Origin: CBDCYS01 sp965226185
GTDB taxonomy: Bacteria; Acidobacteriota; Terriglobia; Bryobacterales; UBA6623
Assembly (NCBI GenBank): GCA_965226185.1
Contig: CBDDCT010000007.1
Span: 2,046,001 to 2,110,000, forward strand
Reading direction: 5' to 3'
Length of the DNA: 64,000 bases
Made by a program: the position numbers and the translations under genes. Positions within the stretch are counted from its first letter, which is position 1. Each line of letters starts with the position of its first letter. This document shows, piece after piece, positions 1 through 9,528 of the stretch. Under the pieces are notes generated by a model. That model did not search any database and was not told where the DNA came from. It worked only from the letters and a program-made list of their open reading frames with translations.

Positions 1-110
1 GGGGGAGTCTCCTCGTGGACGCGGCGAATCGCCAGACTGGAGCCTGAGTCGCCGTTTGGTCCGTGTGTATGTTCCATATTTATCTTTCGCTGAACCGCCG
101 TTCGTCCCAA

Positions 111-1148
111 TCAGCGCCCGACGCGCCAGATCATCATCCCGGTACCCATGCTCACGCCGGCTTCGGCCACCCGCCGAATCGCCACCTTTCCTCCGCTGTT
201 GGGCACGAAAAGAATGTCCTCGCGCTCAAGCGGCACATCCAGCGAAGCTCCCGCCATGATGTCGTTGAGATTGACGGCGATTTCGACCCGCTGGGCGCCC
301 GCCTCGGCACGACGGAGAATCTTGGTGGCCTTCCTCTTCGCGGTGGCCCGCAGACCGCCGGCGAGAGCCAGCGCCTGCAGCACCGTAATGCTCTCCCGCT
401 CGTTGAGTACGAAGCCCCCGGAACGGTGAACGCCTCCGATGACGTAGACCATCTCGGCGCGGGGAACCGAAATTACATCGTGCGGCATGATGAGAACGTT
501 TTCGGCGGGATTGCGGGCCTCCATCACTGCTTGCAAGTTGACCTCGGCCGTGCTGAATTGCCCGCTGGAGTCAGACTCAGCGCCGGCAAGCGGGATCACT
601 CCCCACTCGATGCGCCGTGTGATCTTGAGCTCATGGCCGGCGTCTCCACGGAGCCCGCCGGCGAGGGAAAGCATCTCGATCAGCGTTTTGCGGCCTTCCA
701 GTTGGTGAACACCGGGCTTGTTGACCGCGCCGATCACCGAGACCGGCTGACTGCGGAAGTGGCTGATTCCCACCGATACGCGCGGTTCGCGGACGTAGAA
801 TCTCAGCCGTTCAACGAGCTCGGCTTCCAACTGTTCAAGATTCCGGCCCGCCACCCGAACCCTTCCAATCAGCGGCAGACTTACGAAACCCCCCAGGTCG
901 ACCCGCAACGCTTCAGTGGAGACTTGCTCGGCCTCCATAGTCTTCACCGTAATCTCGTCGCCAGGACCTAATATGTAGGCGGACCTGGTGGCGTCCGTTT
1001 CGGGATTCGCTGACGGCTCAGCGGAGCCGAGCGCGGCCGGTCCTGTCTCGAAAGTCGGCGCCGCCGGCAGGTCTTGAGCGCGGACCGCGCCGATCCGCGC
1101 TAACGAAAGCACACTCAGCAACAGCCCTATTTGTAGTCCCTGTTTCAT
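111..1148 (-). CDS. Wza/KpsD-like polysaccharide export protein (SLBB)
   Basis: Predicted periplasmic/outer-membrane polysaccharide export protein of 345 residues. An N-terminal signal peptide (about 1-24, ending VRAQ) precedes a poly-export domain (about 57-128, opening YILGPGDEITV) and two SLBB beta-grasp repeats (about 133-205 with IGAVNKPGVH, and 232-300 with IGGVHRSGGF). The family forms the translocation channel for capsule or exopolysaccharide. The length fits single-channel Wza-type proteins without a large C-terminal extension. It begins just after a set of GGAGTTA repeats that supply several possible Shine-Dalgarno sites. No polysaccharide genes are adjacent; the operon at 41-54 kb is far away, so a link is only possible. 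Confidence 0.88.
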   Translation of the reverse strand: MKQGLQIGLLLSVLSLARIGAVRAQDLPAAPTFETGPAALGSAEPSANPETDATRSAYILGPGDEITVKTMEAEQVSTEALRVDLGGFVSLPLIGRVRVAGRNLEQLEAELVERLRFYVREPRVSVGISHFRSQPVSVIGAVNKPGVHQLEGRKTLIEMLSLAGGLRGDAGHELKITRRIEWGVIPLAGAESDSSGQFSTAEVNLQAVMEARNPAENVLIMPHDVISVPRAEMVYVIGGVHRSGGFVLNERESITVLQALALAGGLRATAKRKATKILRRAEAGAQRVEIAVNLNDIMAGASLDVPLEREDILFVPNSGGKVAIRRVAEAGVSMGTGMMIWRVGR

Positions 1149-1199
1149 TCTTAACTCCTTAACTCCTGCCCTAACTCCCGCAGCCCTAACTCCCGCTGC
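1149..1199 (-). repeat. Four GGAGTTA repeats in the leader of the export gene
   Basis: Read on the minus strand, the 50 bases before the ATG hold four copies of GGAGTTA (plus-strand TAACTCC at 1152-1158, 1160-1166, 1172-1178 and 1187-1193), the nearest about 10 nt from the start. Each copy contains a Shine-Dalgarno-like GGAG. The rest of the gap up to 1755 shows no convincing gene; overlapping short open frames there lack any family signal. Confidence 0.6.
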
Positions 1200-1755
1200 G
1201 TGATCCCGCTACGGCTCGGCCGTTCTAGTCCGGTCTCAATCGCGGTGATAGCTCGTGTCTCAGACGTCTCGCACTCAAGCCGAGGACGAAACAGGGTGAA
1301 CTCGGGCACAGCTCACGCTGTCTGAGTCCCATCCGGCCTTCGATCGAAGGTTCAGTTGAACTCAAGCAGCGGCGAGACTCGGCTCTTCACCGCTGAATGA
1401 CAAAAGGAATATCGTCGGAGGCTTCAAAGAGGATTAGAGAGAAATTCCTACTCACGTTTGCCGCGGGGGAATATGCCTTACACGTTCGACAACACCGCTG
1501 CTTCCGAGATTGGAACTAGAATCAAGTCCGCTCCAGAACGGACCCGTCGCGAGAGGATAGACAGTTCAGGCGCACGGGGGTTCTTGCCTGCCGGCAGGCC
1601 TTACTCGCCCACCGACATTCGTCAAGCAGCGCTGGCCGCTCGCCGCGCCGATGGCGAGGACAACTTCGGCGCCGTCCCCGCTCAACTCCGACGAGCGATC
1701 AAGCGGCGGCGCCGGCCGCGAGCGCATTTTCGCGAAACGTACCTATACTGAACCC

Positions 1756-2727
1756 ATGAAAGCCCTCCAGCCGTTCTGGGGAAGGCGCGTGGTGTTGCCG
1801 GCGCTAGCGTGTTTTCTCGGCTTCACGGCCTGCCGTGTCAGCGATCAGGACGAGGCCGCGCTTTTGTTCAGTCAACTGCCCGGCAATCAAGCCATGCAGC
1901 TCTATCTCGACGTCGAGCGCTTGCGGTCCTCACCCGGGCTCGCCGAAATCATCGACGCCAAACCCGACGACGCCAGCATGTTCCCTCAAATCAACAGAGA
2001 GCTTGGGGTAAATGTCTGGAGGGATGTGGACAGTTTGGCGGGGTCGCTGGGCACCGGCGCCTTGACGCTAGCCGTCTCCGGCAACTTCCGCCAGGGGAGG
2101 ATCCAGCAGCATCTCTCTGATAAAGGAGCCAAGTGCGCCACCTTTCTCGGAAGCCCGGAGTGCGTTCAGGAGTCCGCGGGCGCGAATTACATCGTCTGGC
2201 TGGGACCTGCTCATCAGAATTTCCTGGCGGCGTCAAGCGGACCTTCAGTGGAAAGCATTCGGGAACTACGACGTAACCGGGACCCTAACTATGTATCGCT
2301 GGCGTCGGAGATGCGGGCCAGTATGGGGAACAGCGACTTCTTGTGGATCGGAATCGACGCGCGGAGGCTCGAAGTCGCGATGCGTTCTCCTCCCGAGGAT
2401 TGGATCAATCTCAGCCTGCTTGCCAACGCCCTGCGGCACGCACATCGAGCCGTGGCGACGGCAGGGCCAGGCGCGGACGGGCGGATCGAGTTCCACCTGC
2501 GGGCGTTGTGTTCTTCAGCGGAGGAAGCCGAGAGCCAGTCGGCCCTGCTCAAGGGACTGTTCAGTTTCGCGGCGGCGGCGCTCGACGCGGGAGGGGGAGA
2601 GAAACCGGCGGAGAATAGCTGGAGTGCGTTTCTCCGTTCCGCGGAAGTGTCGGCTGTCGAGTCGCGAGCCGAAGCCAGAATGCTGCTCGGAGCTGAGCGG
2701 CTGACGCAGTTGCTGGCTCTCCGTTGA
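1756..2727 (+). CDS. Predicted lipoprotein of unknown function
   Basis: 323-residue protein that I do not recognise. The start MKALQPFWG is preferred to an in-frame ATG at 1651 because it places a positively charged n-region and hydrophobic stretch before a lipobox-like FTAC (Cys26). The mature part is globular and alanine/leucine rich with no transmembrane helix; recurring FLWIGIDARRLEVAM- and MQLYLDVERL-like strands suggest a repeated alpha/beta fold of the sort found in acidobacterial surface lipoproteins that monitor residues over beta sheets. It stands alone, between the export gene and a convergent permease. The role is unknown. Confidence 0.7.
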   Translation: MKALQPFWGRRVVLPALACFLGFTACRVSDQDEAALLFSQLPGNQAMQLYLDVERLRSSPGLAEIIDAKPDDASMFPQINRELGVNVWRDVDSLAGSLGTGALTLAVSGNFRQGRIQQHLSDKGAKCATFLGSPECVQESAGANYIVWLGPAHQNFLAASSGPSVESIRELRRNRDPNYVSLASEMRASMGNSDFLWIGIDARRLEVAMRSPPEDWINLSLLANALRHAHRAVATAGPGADGRIEFHLRALCSSAEEAESQSALLKGLFSFAAAALDAGGGEKPAENSWSAFLRSAEVSAVESRAEARMLLGAERLTQLLALR

Positions 2728-2768
2728 GACGAAGTCAGGCTTTCCAGGCGCGTGAAAAAATCGGCCTG

Positions 2769-4124
2769 CTAGGTATCGGCTCTGGCGAACGGCCATTCAC
2801 CCTGCTGCTTCGCCGCCACCAAGAACACCACCGCCCCCAGCGCCAGCGTCCCGAGTCCGAACAAGATAAAGTAGACTCCCAGCGACAGGAACACATACGT
2901 ATAGCCGATCAGCGAGACCAGGGCGGGCAGAGGATACAGCCACATCTTGAACGGACGCTCAATGTCCTTGCGATGGGCGCGGATCAGAAACAGCGCCACG
3001 GTGTGGCCGATGAACTGAATGAGGATACGGGCGGCCATCAGAGCTTTGATCACCGCCTCCAGGCTCAAGAAACTCGCCGCGACGCAGCCGCAGCCGATCA
3101 GCACCAAAGAGCGGTGAGGAAACTCCATGGTCGGGTGCAGCTCGCCGAGCCAGCGGAAAAAGACTCCGTCCTTCGCGGCCGCATAGGGCACGCGCGAATA
3201 GCCCAGCAGCAGCGCGAAGATCGAGCCGAAGGCGGTCACCACAACCATTCCCGCCAGCAGCTTGCCCGCCCAAGCTCCGTAGATCACCTCGACAAACGTT
3301 GCGCCCAAGAACTGGGATCCGATCGCTTCCCGCCACGGGATGACTCCGATAAAGCCGAACGAAATGGCGACGTCGATCACGGTAACGCCGAGAATCGAGA
3401 ACACTACCGCGCGGGGAATCGTACGGCCTGGATTCTTGATCTCCGCTCCCAAGTAGCAGACTTGGTAATAGCCTAGAAACAGGTAGAGTACTTCCGCCGT
3501 TCCTTGTCCCAACCCCTGAATGAATCCAAGGTCAATCTTGAATGCATCAGCCGGCAAGTCGAAGGCGAGCGCCGCGTTGAAGTTCCAGATACCGGAAAGG
3601 ATCACCCACCCGGTCGTGACCAGCATGACGATCCAAAGCCCGAGCATGATCTTGGCGATGTCGGCGATACGGCGGTAAAGCACGAAGATCAGAAAAATCC
3701 CGATGCCGGCCGCGGTGAACTTCATCTGCAAGGCCGTCATGGCCGGCCAAAAAACCTTCAGGTAATAGACAAGACCGATGTTGCCTGTCGCGATCTCGAG
3801 CGGCCCCGCGAAAAGCACCTGCCAAACAAACAAAAACGCCAGCATGCGCCCCCAGCGATGCGGGCCGAATCCTTCGCGCAGGAACACATAGGTGCCGCCG
3901 GACGCCGGCAGGGCGGCCCCTAGTTCCGCGACGACCAGTCCGTCCGCCAGAGCGATGATGGTTCCCACCAGCCAAGCGAGGTAAGCTTGCGGCCCCATCA
4001 ACGTCGCCAAAATCAGCGGAATCGTGATGAACGGCCCGATCCCCACCATGTTCGACATGTTGATCGTGGTCGCATTCAGCACGCCCAATCGGCGCTGCAG
4101 TTGAGGAGCGGGTGTGTTCGGCAT
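2769..4124 (-). CDS. APC-superfamily amino acid/polyamine permease
   Basis: 451-residue integral membrane transporter with about 12 hydrophobic segments. The first helix region carries the family signature NMVGIGPFITIPL (the unwound GIG substrate-binding turn of TM1), followed by TM3-like ALPASGGTYVFLREGFG, which is typical of amino acid/polyamine antiporters and permeases. The start MPNTPAP was chosen because the upstream in-frame residues (to 4196) are not conserved-looking and overlap the divergent promoter region. Substrate cannot be read from the sequence; the divergent SIS isomerase gives only a weak hint of an amino-sugar or amino acid context. Confidence 0.85.
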   Translation of the reverse strand: MPNTPAPQLQRRLGVLNATTINMSNMVGIGPFITIPLILATLMGPQAYLAWLVGTIIALADGLVVAELGAALPASGGTYVFLREGFGPHRWGRMLAFLFVWQVLFAGPLEIATGNIGLVYYLKVFWPAMTALQMKFTAAGIGIFLIFVLYRRIADIAKIMLGLWIVMLVTTGWVILSGIWNFNAALAFDLPADAFKIDLGFIQGLGQGTAEVLYLFLGYYQVCYLGAEIKNPGRTIPRAVVFSILGVTVIDVAISFGFIGVIPWREAIGSQFLGATFVEVIYGAWAGKLLAGMVVVTAFGSIFALLLGYSRVPYAAAKDGVFFRWLGELHPTMEFPHRSLVLIGCGCVAASFLSLEAVIKALMAARILIQFIGHTVALFLIRAHRKDIERPFKMWLYPLPALVSLIGYTYVFLSLGVYFILFGLGTLALGAVVFLVAAKQQGEWPFARADT

Positions 4125-4305
4125 GGTTCGATTCTTACAGATTGGCTGTTCGGTGAGTGCAACGTCGTGATCAAGGATCCGCAGGCGCGGATTCAAGAGG
4201 AAGCCAGCAAGCGGGACAAACTAATCGGCGAACTTCAACAGCGCCTGCACCAGCAAACGGAGCAGCAGGAATCAACCAGTCGCGGTTATGGGAAGATAGC
4301 GCATT
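4125..4305. promoter_or_regulatory. Divergent intergenic region, permease / SIS protein
   Basis: About 180 bases separate the starts of two divergently transcribed genes, so both promoters should lie here. I could not pick out a convincing -35/-10 pair or operator. Confidence 0.35.
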
Positions 4306-5367
4306 ATGTCTCACATGCTTCGCGAGATCGAGCAGCAGCCGGAAGTGCTGGCACGCACATTCGATCGCGAGATTGAACACTTCAAGCAATTCCGAAACAG
4401 GATGCAGCGAAACCCGCCGTCGCTCGTCGTCCTGGTGGCGCGCGGCACTTCTGACAACGCCGCGTTATTCGGCCGTTACCTGCTGGAAGTTTTGGCGGGA
4501 ATTCCGGTTTCGCTGGCGGCGCCCTCGGTGACCACGCTCTACGGAGCGAAAATCCGCTGGAACAACGCTCTCGTCGTCGGGATTTCTCAATCCGGCGAGT
4601 CGACCGACGCAAACATGTTTCTCGATGCCGCTCGCCGGCAGGGAGCATTGACGATCGGTATCACCAATCGAGCCGGAAGCTCGATCACTCGTCTCGTCGA
4701 TGAAGTTTTCCAGGTTCGCGCGGGCCGCGAAAAGAGCGTCGCGGCGACAAAGACCTACACCGGGCAACTCCTCATGCTGTATCTTCTGGCGTACGCGCTG
4801 GGAGCGCCGATCGCGCCAAGCTACGTGCGGCGCCTTGCCGGCATTACGGATCGCGTTCTCAAGCAAAAGGACGACGTGGAAGCGCTATCGGACCGCTACC
4901 GTTTCATGAGCGAAGCCGTCGTCGTGGGAAGGGGTTTCAACTACGCGAACGCCTTCGAGTTTTCGCTCAAGCTCATGGAAACATGCTATGTCGTGGCCGA
5001 ACGTTTTTCCGGGGCGGATTTTCTTCACGGTCCGATCGCCCTGGTGGAACGCGCTTTCCCTGTTTTCCTGTTTGCGCCTCCAGGACCGACTCATCCCGGA
5101 ACCGTCGAGATGTGCGGGAAACTGCGCCAACTGGAAGCCGAAACCATCGTCATCTCCTCCACCTCCGACGCTCGAGTGCGGGCAGCGGCCACGAGGGAGA
5201 TTACGATTCCAGGCAAAATACCAGCTCCCCCGAATTGTCCCGAGGACGTACTGACTCCCATTCCCTACATTGTCCCGGCGCAGTTGTTCGCCGCCTTCCT
5301 GGCCCGACAAAAGGGTCTCGATCCGGACCGGCCTAGAACGCTAAGCAAGATCACGAAAACGATTTGA
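4306..5367 (+). CDS. SIS-domain sugar isomerase/deaminase (GlmS C-half/AgaS-like)
   Basis: 353-residue double-SIS protein like the isomerase half of glucosamine-6-phosphate synthase, without the glutaminase domain. The first SIS domain (about 35-165) has LVARGTSDNAALFGRYLLE and the phosphosugar-binding loop GISQSGESTDAN; a second SIS domain follows (about 200-340). The family's conserved SVAATKTYTGQL segment is present. Likely action is aldose/ketose interconversion or deamination of amino-sugar phosphates in the cytoplasm. Start at MSHMLREIEQQP is typical for the family. The exact substrate is unknown. Confidence 0.88.
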   Translation: MSHMLREIEQQPEVLARTFDREIEHFKQFRNRMQRNPPSLVVLVARGTSDNAALFGRYLLEVLAGIPVSLAAPSVTTLYGAKIRWNNALVVGISQSGESTDANMFLDAARRQGALTIGITNRAGSSITRLVDEVFQVRAGREKSVAATKTYTGQLLMLYLLAYALGAPIAPSYVRRLAGITDRVLKQKDDVEALSDRYRFMSEAVVVGRGFNYANAFEFSLKLMETCYVVAERFSGADFLHGPIALVERAFPVFLFAPPGPTHPGTVEMCGKLRQLEAETIVISSTSDARVRAAATREITIPGKIPAPPNCPEDVLTPIPYIVPAQLFAAFLARQKGLDPDRPRTLSKITKTI

Positions 5368-5471
5368 CCGTCGACGGACCGGGCAGGCAAACACGACCAG
5401 CGGCGGGACGGTTGGGGTGGAACGCGTCCTGGACAACCCGCTGAACGATGCGGACGGAGCAACCGGGCGAG

Positions 5472-5621
5472 CTAAAACTGCTTCCCTTTGAGCAGACCAT
5501 AGCCCATGCTAAACAGTCCGGCGAACATCATGCCGACCATCCAGCTTCGAGGCATGATGTCCTCGTAGTAGAAGGTACAGAAGACCCATGCGATGGTAAT
5601 GAAGGAGCCAAGCAAGAACAT
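5472..5621 (-). CDS. Small two-helix membrane protein (49 aa)
   Basis: Short frame encoding 49 residues, beginning MFLLGSFITIAWVF and ending GYGLLKGKQF. Two hydrophobic segments (about 2-17 and 28-44) are joined by an acidic loop, FYYEDIMPRSW, and the C-terminus is basic, consistent with a small hairpin membrane protein. AGG of a TGAGG sequence lies about 8 nt before the ATG, and an in-frame stop sits upstream, so the start is defined. No family is recognised. It reads toward the 3' end of the SIS gene. Confidence 0.55.
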   Translation of the reverse strand: MFLLGSFITIAWVFCTFYYEDIMPRSWMVGMMFAGLFSMGYGLLKGKQF

Positions 5622-5876
5622 AATGGTCCTCAGGCGCGAATGTTTCTATAGTGTACGGGCGCGCCGCTATAGTCAAGTCCTGTTTTCACCTTGGTACGGC
5701 TGTAATGATGAGTACCATCGTACTCGGTAGGCACCGCAACCCGTCAAGGATTGCTGTAAGGCATTCGGCGTACGGATGCGGCGGGGAGGAGAATATATGC
5801 CTTCACACTCAAGCCCGGGGCTTCGGCGAGGCAGTCTTGGCCGGCCGGCGAAAATAGGTGATTCCCGGTAGGACAT
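5622..5876. other. Gap without a recognisable gene
   Basis: About 255 bases between the small membrane protein and coxG. Open frames on both strands lack ribosome-binding sites and family signals. It may hold the promoter for the small membrane protein and the end of the cox transcript. Confidence 0.4.
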
Positions 5877-6329
5877 TCAATCAGCCGCGGTTGGGGTGAA
5901 CTCGGCCGCGAGGGCGGAAAAAAATCTCCTCGTCATCATTTTCGAGGTCATATCGAGCAATCGCTGACCTACGGCGGCGATCATACCCCCCACTTTCACT
6001 TCGCCTTCATAGCTGACGACGGTCTCGGAATCGCCGGCGGGCTCCAGTTTCAGTTGTCCGCTGCCGTTGATAAATCCTACCTTACCGCTACCCGAGACAC
6101 GCAGCCGGTAAGAACTGGGCGGTTGCTGGTCTTCTAGCGAGACCTTTCCGTCGAACAGACCCTGAATGCTGGCCAGAGCCAGCTTCATTCGCATCTTGTA
6201 TTGATCGTCCCCAAGCGATTCGAGCGACTCGCAACCGGGAAGAGTACGAGCCAGCACCTCGGGATCCAGCAAAGCGTCCCAAACTCTTTCTCGAGGCGCC
6301 GGAAGCGTGTACTGGCCCTTGATTGTCAC
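5877..6329 (-). CDS. coxG: CoxG-like SRPBCC protein
   Basis: 150-residue START/Bet v1-fold (SRPBCC) protein of the CoxG family: MTIKGQYTLPAPRERVWDALLDPEVLARTLPGCESLE is the classical N-terminal pattern, with a helix and hydrophobic cavity predicted after it. In CO dehydrogenase systems CoxG assists membrane association or maturation of the hydroxylase. It is the last gene of coxS-L-M-G, its ATG overlapping the coxM stop. The native C-terminal membrane-binding tail is short here (ends FTPTAAD). Confidence 0.88.
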   Translation of the reverse strand: MTIKGQYTLPAPRERVWDALLDPEVLARTLPGCESLESLGDDQYKMRMKLALASIQGLFDGKVSLEDQQPPSSYRLRVSGSGKVGFINGSGQLKLEPAGDSETVVSYEGEVKVGGMIAAVGQRLLDMTSKMMTRRFFSALAAEFTPTAAD

Positions 6330-7186
6330 TAAGCCAGCCCAGCCGCCGCGGCGATGGCGCGCCGCGCAAACACGGATGCAAGATGGGCGCGGTAATCAGC
6401 CGAGGCATGCAGGTCGGAGAGAGCGTCGACTCCTTGCGCCGCCGATCGAGCGGCGGCGGCAATTGAATCAGCGTTCGCTGGCTGGCCTTCGAGCGCGCTT
6501 TCGACGCTCTTTGCCCGATAGGCCTTCGAGCCCACGCCGGTCAGAGCCACCCGCGCAAAGGAAACATTGCCATCGCTGACGCCTATGCGCGCGGCCGCCG
6601 CCACGACGGCATAGCCGGAAGCCGGCTGTTCGATCGTTTGGTAGGACGTTCCAACCCCGGATTGCTCCACCGGAACCTCGATTTCGGTAATGATTTCTCC
6701 AGGCTCGAGCGCGGTCGTCAAGCCATCGACGATGAAGTCGTCGAGCGCGAGAACCCGTTCGCCGTTCGTGCCCGCCACCTTCACCTTGGCGTCGAGTGCT
6801 TGAAGAACCGCGGGATAGTCCGCGGCGGGGTCCGCGTGAGCGACGCTGCCGCCGATCGTGCCGCGGTTGCGAACCTGGACATCGCCAATGCTGGCCGCCG
6901 CTTGAGGAAGCAACGGACACTTCTCTTTCAGCAGGTCCGACGATTCGACTTGCTGATGTGTCGTCATCGCACCGATGCGGATGTTGCCATTGTCCTCGGC
7001 AATGAAGTGCAGGTCAGCGATTCCAGCGAGGTCGACGACTTGGGACGGAACGACCAGCCGCAATTTCAGAATCGGGATCAGACTCTGCCCGCCGGCGAGC
7101 ACTTTGCTCTCGGGGTCGTCGGCTAAAAGCTGCAGAGCGTCCGAGAGCGTATCGGGCGCGGAATAGTCAAAACTGGCGGGGATCAC
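6329..7186 (-). CDS. coxM: Molybdenum hydroxylase FAD-binding subunit (CoxM-like)
   Basis: 285-residue FAD-binding PCMH-type subunit. It has the FAD motifs AGGQSLIPILKLRL (about 32-45) and TIGGSVAHADPAADYP (about 110-125), followed by the CO_deh_flav_C domain. It passes electrons from the 2Fe-2S subunit to FAD. The start overlaps the coxL stop by 4 nt and its end overlaps coxG by 1 nt, so translation is probably coupled. Confidence 0.92.
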   Translation of the reverse strand: MIPASFDYSAPDTLSDALQLLADDPESKVLAGGQSLIPILKLRLVVPSQVVDLAGIADLHFIAEDNGNIRIGAMTTHQQVESSDLLKEKCPLLPQAAASIGDVQVRNRGTIGGSVAHADPAADYPAVLQALDAKVKVAGTNGERVLALDDFIVDGLTTALEPGEIITEIEVPVEQSGVGTSYQTIEQPASGYAVVAAAARIGVSDGNVSFARVALTGVGSKAYRAKSVESALEGQPANADSIAAAARSAAQGVDALSDLHASADYRAHLASVFARRAIAAAAGLA

Positions 7187-9525
7187 GATTGGCTCCTTTC
7201 GTTGATAAGGTTCCAGACTTTTTGAGGGGTCATGGGGATGTCGAGATGATCGACGCCCAGCGGGGAGAGGGCGTCAACCACGGCGTTCACAAAGGCAGGA
7301 AGAGAACCGATGGTTCCCGCCTCTCCGACGCCCTTGACACCCAGGGGGTTGACCGGGGACGGCGTGACCGTTCGATCTGACTCGATCCACGGCATGTGGT
7401 GCGCTTTGGGAATCGCATAGTCCATGAAAGTTCCCGTGAGAAGCTGGCCGTCCTCGTTGTAAACCACTTCTTCAAGGAAGGCCGGACCCAGGCCTTGAGC
7501 GACGCCGCCGTGAAGTTGTCCGTCGACCAGCATCGGGTTAATGACATTGCCGATGTCGTCAACGGCGATGTAACGAAGGATTTCCACCTGGCCCGTGTCG
7601 CGGTCAATCTCGACGGTCGCGATATGAGCGCCGAACGGGAAGGCAAAGTTCGCGGGTTCAAAGAATCGTGTCGCTGAAATGCCGGGCTCGGCGCCGGGTG
7701 GAAGATTTTGCGCGAGCGCGGCTTCGAGCGCCAAGTCTTGGAAGGTGAGGGTCTTTTCCGTCTCGCCGGAGGAAAATACGCCGTCGTCGAACGTGATGCT
7801 GTCCGCAGACACTCCCATCATGTGCGCGGCGTACTTGCGGGCTTTGCTGACAATATCCTCCAGCGCCAGGTGAACGGCGGTCCCGCCGATCGCCATACCG
7901 CGGCTTCCAAACGTGCCGACTCCGAAGTGAACCTTGGCCGTGTCACCGTGAATGACCACGATGTCATCCATCGAGATGCCCAGATGATCGGCCGCCATTT
8001 GCGCGTAGGCCGTCTCTCCTCCCTGGCCGTGCGGGGAGGAGCCACTCATAATCGTGACCTTCCCGGTTGCTTCGACTCGAACCGTGGCGCTCTCCCAACC
8101 GCCGGCCGGCAATGCGGCCGAAGGACCGAAAGCGCAAAGCTCGCCGTAGGTTGAAATCCCGATGCCAAGCAGCCGGCCTTCGCTGCGGGCCTCTTCTTGC
8201 TCCTTCAGGAAGTCCTGGTAGCCAATCTTGTCGAGCGCAAGGTTAAAGGCTTTGGCATAGTCGCCGCTGTCGTAGCTGAGCCCCGTGGCGGTGGCAAAAG
8301 GAAACTCGCTCGCCTCCGGGAAATTCTTCAGACGTATTTCCGCCGGGTCAATGCCGAGCGTGTCCGCCATCTTGTCGACGATGCGCTCCACGACACAGGT
8401 CGCCTCAGGCCGCCCGGCGCCGCGATAGAGATCGGTCGGCGCGCGGTTCGTGAAGACGCCCGTCAGGTCCGCCGAGAAGTTCCCTATCTTGTACAAGCCG
8501 GGGATCATCAGGACCGAGAGCGTCGGAATGATGGGCGTGAGGAGCTGGTGGTGGCCTCCGATATCCTGCAGGATTTTGAACTTGATTCCCGTAAAGGTGC
8601 CGTCGTTTTTCGCCGCTAGTTCCACATGATCAATGTGGCCGCGTCCGTGAGCGACTACTTGGATGCTTTCCCGCCGTGTTTCGATCCACTTGATTGCCTT
8701 CTTGAGGTCCATCGCCGCGAAGCAAGCAAGAGCCTCTTCAGCCCAGACGTTACACTTGCTGCCAAAAGCGCCGCCGACCTCGGGCGCGATCACGCGAACA
8801 TGGTTTTCCGGCAGGTTGAGCTGTAACGCGAGTTGCGTTTTCAAAAGGTGAGGAATCTGCGTGGACGAGTAGAGCACCAGCTCCTTCAGGCCCTCGTCCC
8901 ACTCAGCCACGACGCCGCGGGTTTCAATCGGCGAGGGCGCCAAGCGCGGAACCGTAATTCGCTGGCTAACGACGACGTCGGCCTCGGCAAAAGCCTTCTC
9001 GACGTCGCCACCGTCCTGGTGATAGGTAAACGCGATGTTGTCCGGATATTCCGGGTGAACCCGAACCGAACCTTCCTCCAGGGCCTTCTCGGGATCCGAA
9101 ACGTGGTCGGTCGGTTCGTAATCGACCTCGATCAGGTCCACGGCGTCCTGCGCAACGTAGCGGTCCGTCGCGACAACCGCCGCTACTGCGTGGCCGACGA
9201 AGTAGACGCGATCCTGCGCCAGGATGGCGTGGTGAGGCACTCGAAGAGTGGGCATCGAGCCGGCACAGGGTACCGGGCCGACGTCCTTCACGTCCTCCCC
9301 GGTATAGACCGCTCGAACTCCCGGCAGCGCCGCCGCCTTTTCGATTGAAATGCTCGAAATCTTTGCCGCCGCATGCGGGCTTCGCAGAACCGCCGCGTAG
9401 AGCATGCCCTCGCGCTTGATGTCGTCGACGTAAGTAGCAGTGCCGGTAATCAGCCGCGGATCTTCGGTGCGCCGGACGCGCTGTCCGACGTAAGCCTTTC
9501 GTGGTGTCGTTGTTGTGGTCGCCAT
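7183..9525 (-). CDS. coxL: Molybdenum hydroxylase large subunit (form II CoxL-like)
   Basis: 780-residue xanthine-oxidase-family molybdopterin subunit: domain a/b hammerhead (GQRVRRTEDPRLITG onward) then the Mo-binding domain. The active-site loop near residue 367 reads LYRGAGR, the form II type, not the AYRCSFR of true aerobic CO dehydrogenase. The gene order S-L-M is also that of form II operons, whereas form I is M-S-L. Substrate is therefore uncertain: an aldehyde or aromatic/heterocyclic compound is as likely as CO. The C-terminal GVKGVGEAGTIGSLPAFVNAV contains the conserved catalytic Glu. Confidence 0.92.
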   Translation of the reverse strand: MATTTTTPRKAYVGQRVRRTEDPRLITGTATYVDDIKREGMLYAAVLRSPHAAAKISSISIEKAAALPGVRAVYTGEDVKDVGPVPCAGSMPTLRVPHHAILAQDRVYFVGHAVAAVVATDRYVAQDAVDLIEVDYEPTDHVSDPEKALEEGSVRVHPEYPDNIAFTYHQDGGDVEKAFAEADVVVSQRITVPRLAPSPIETRGVVAEWDEGLKELVLYSSTQIPHLLKTQLALQLNLPENHVRVIAPEVGGAFGSKCNVWAEEALACFAAMDLKKAIKWIETRRESIQVVAHGRGHIDHVELAAKNDGTFTGIKFKILQDIGGHHQLLTPIIPTLSVLMIPGLYKIGNFSADLTGVFTNRAPTDLYRGAGRPEATCVVERIVDKMADTLGIDPAEIRLKNFPEASEFPFATATGLSYDSGDYAKAFNLALDKIGYQDFLKEQEEARSEGRLLGIGISTYGELCAFGPSAALPAGGWESATVRVEATGKVTIMSGSSPHGQGGETAYAQMAADHLGISMDDIVVIHGDTAKVHFGVGTFGSRGMAIGGTAVHLALEDIVSKARKYAAHMMGVSADSITFDDGVFSSGETEKTLTFQDLALEAALAQNLPPGAEPGISATRFFEPANFAFPFGAHIATVEIDRDTGQVEILRYIAVDDIGNVINPMLVDGQLHGGVAQGLGPAFLEEVVYNEDGQLLTGTFMDYAIPKAHHMPWIESDRTVTPSPVNPLGVKGVGEAGTIGSLPAFVNAVVDALSPLGVDHLDIPMTPQKVWNLINERSQS

Positions 9526-9528
9526 CGC

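Noticed and set aside
63..971. Long plus-strand open frame opposite the export gene
   Set aside because: It mirrors a clear SLBB protein on the minus strand and has no family features; typical GC-rich shadow.
1458..1751. 97-codon frame before the lipoprotein gene
   Set aside because: Arg-rich low-information frame overlapping the next start region; unsupported.
2724..3476. 250-codon plus-strand frame opposite the permease
   Set aside because: Gln/Arg/His-rich shadow of transmembrane coding sequence.
7183..9525. True carbon monoxide dehydrogenase
   Set aside because: The active-site loop is LYRGAGR and not AYRCSFR, and gene order is S-L-M.
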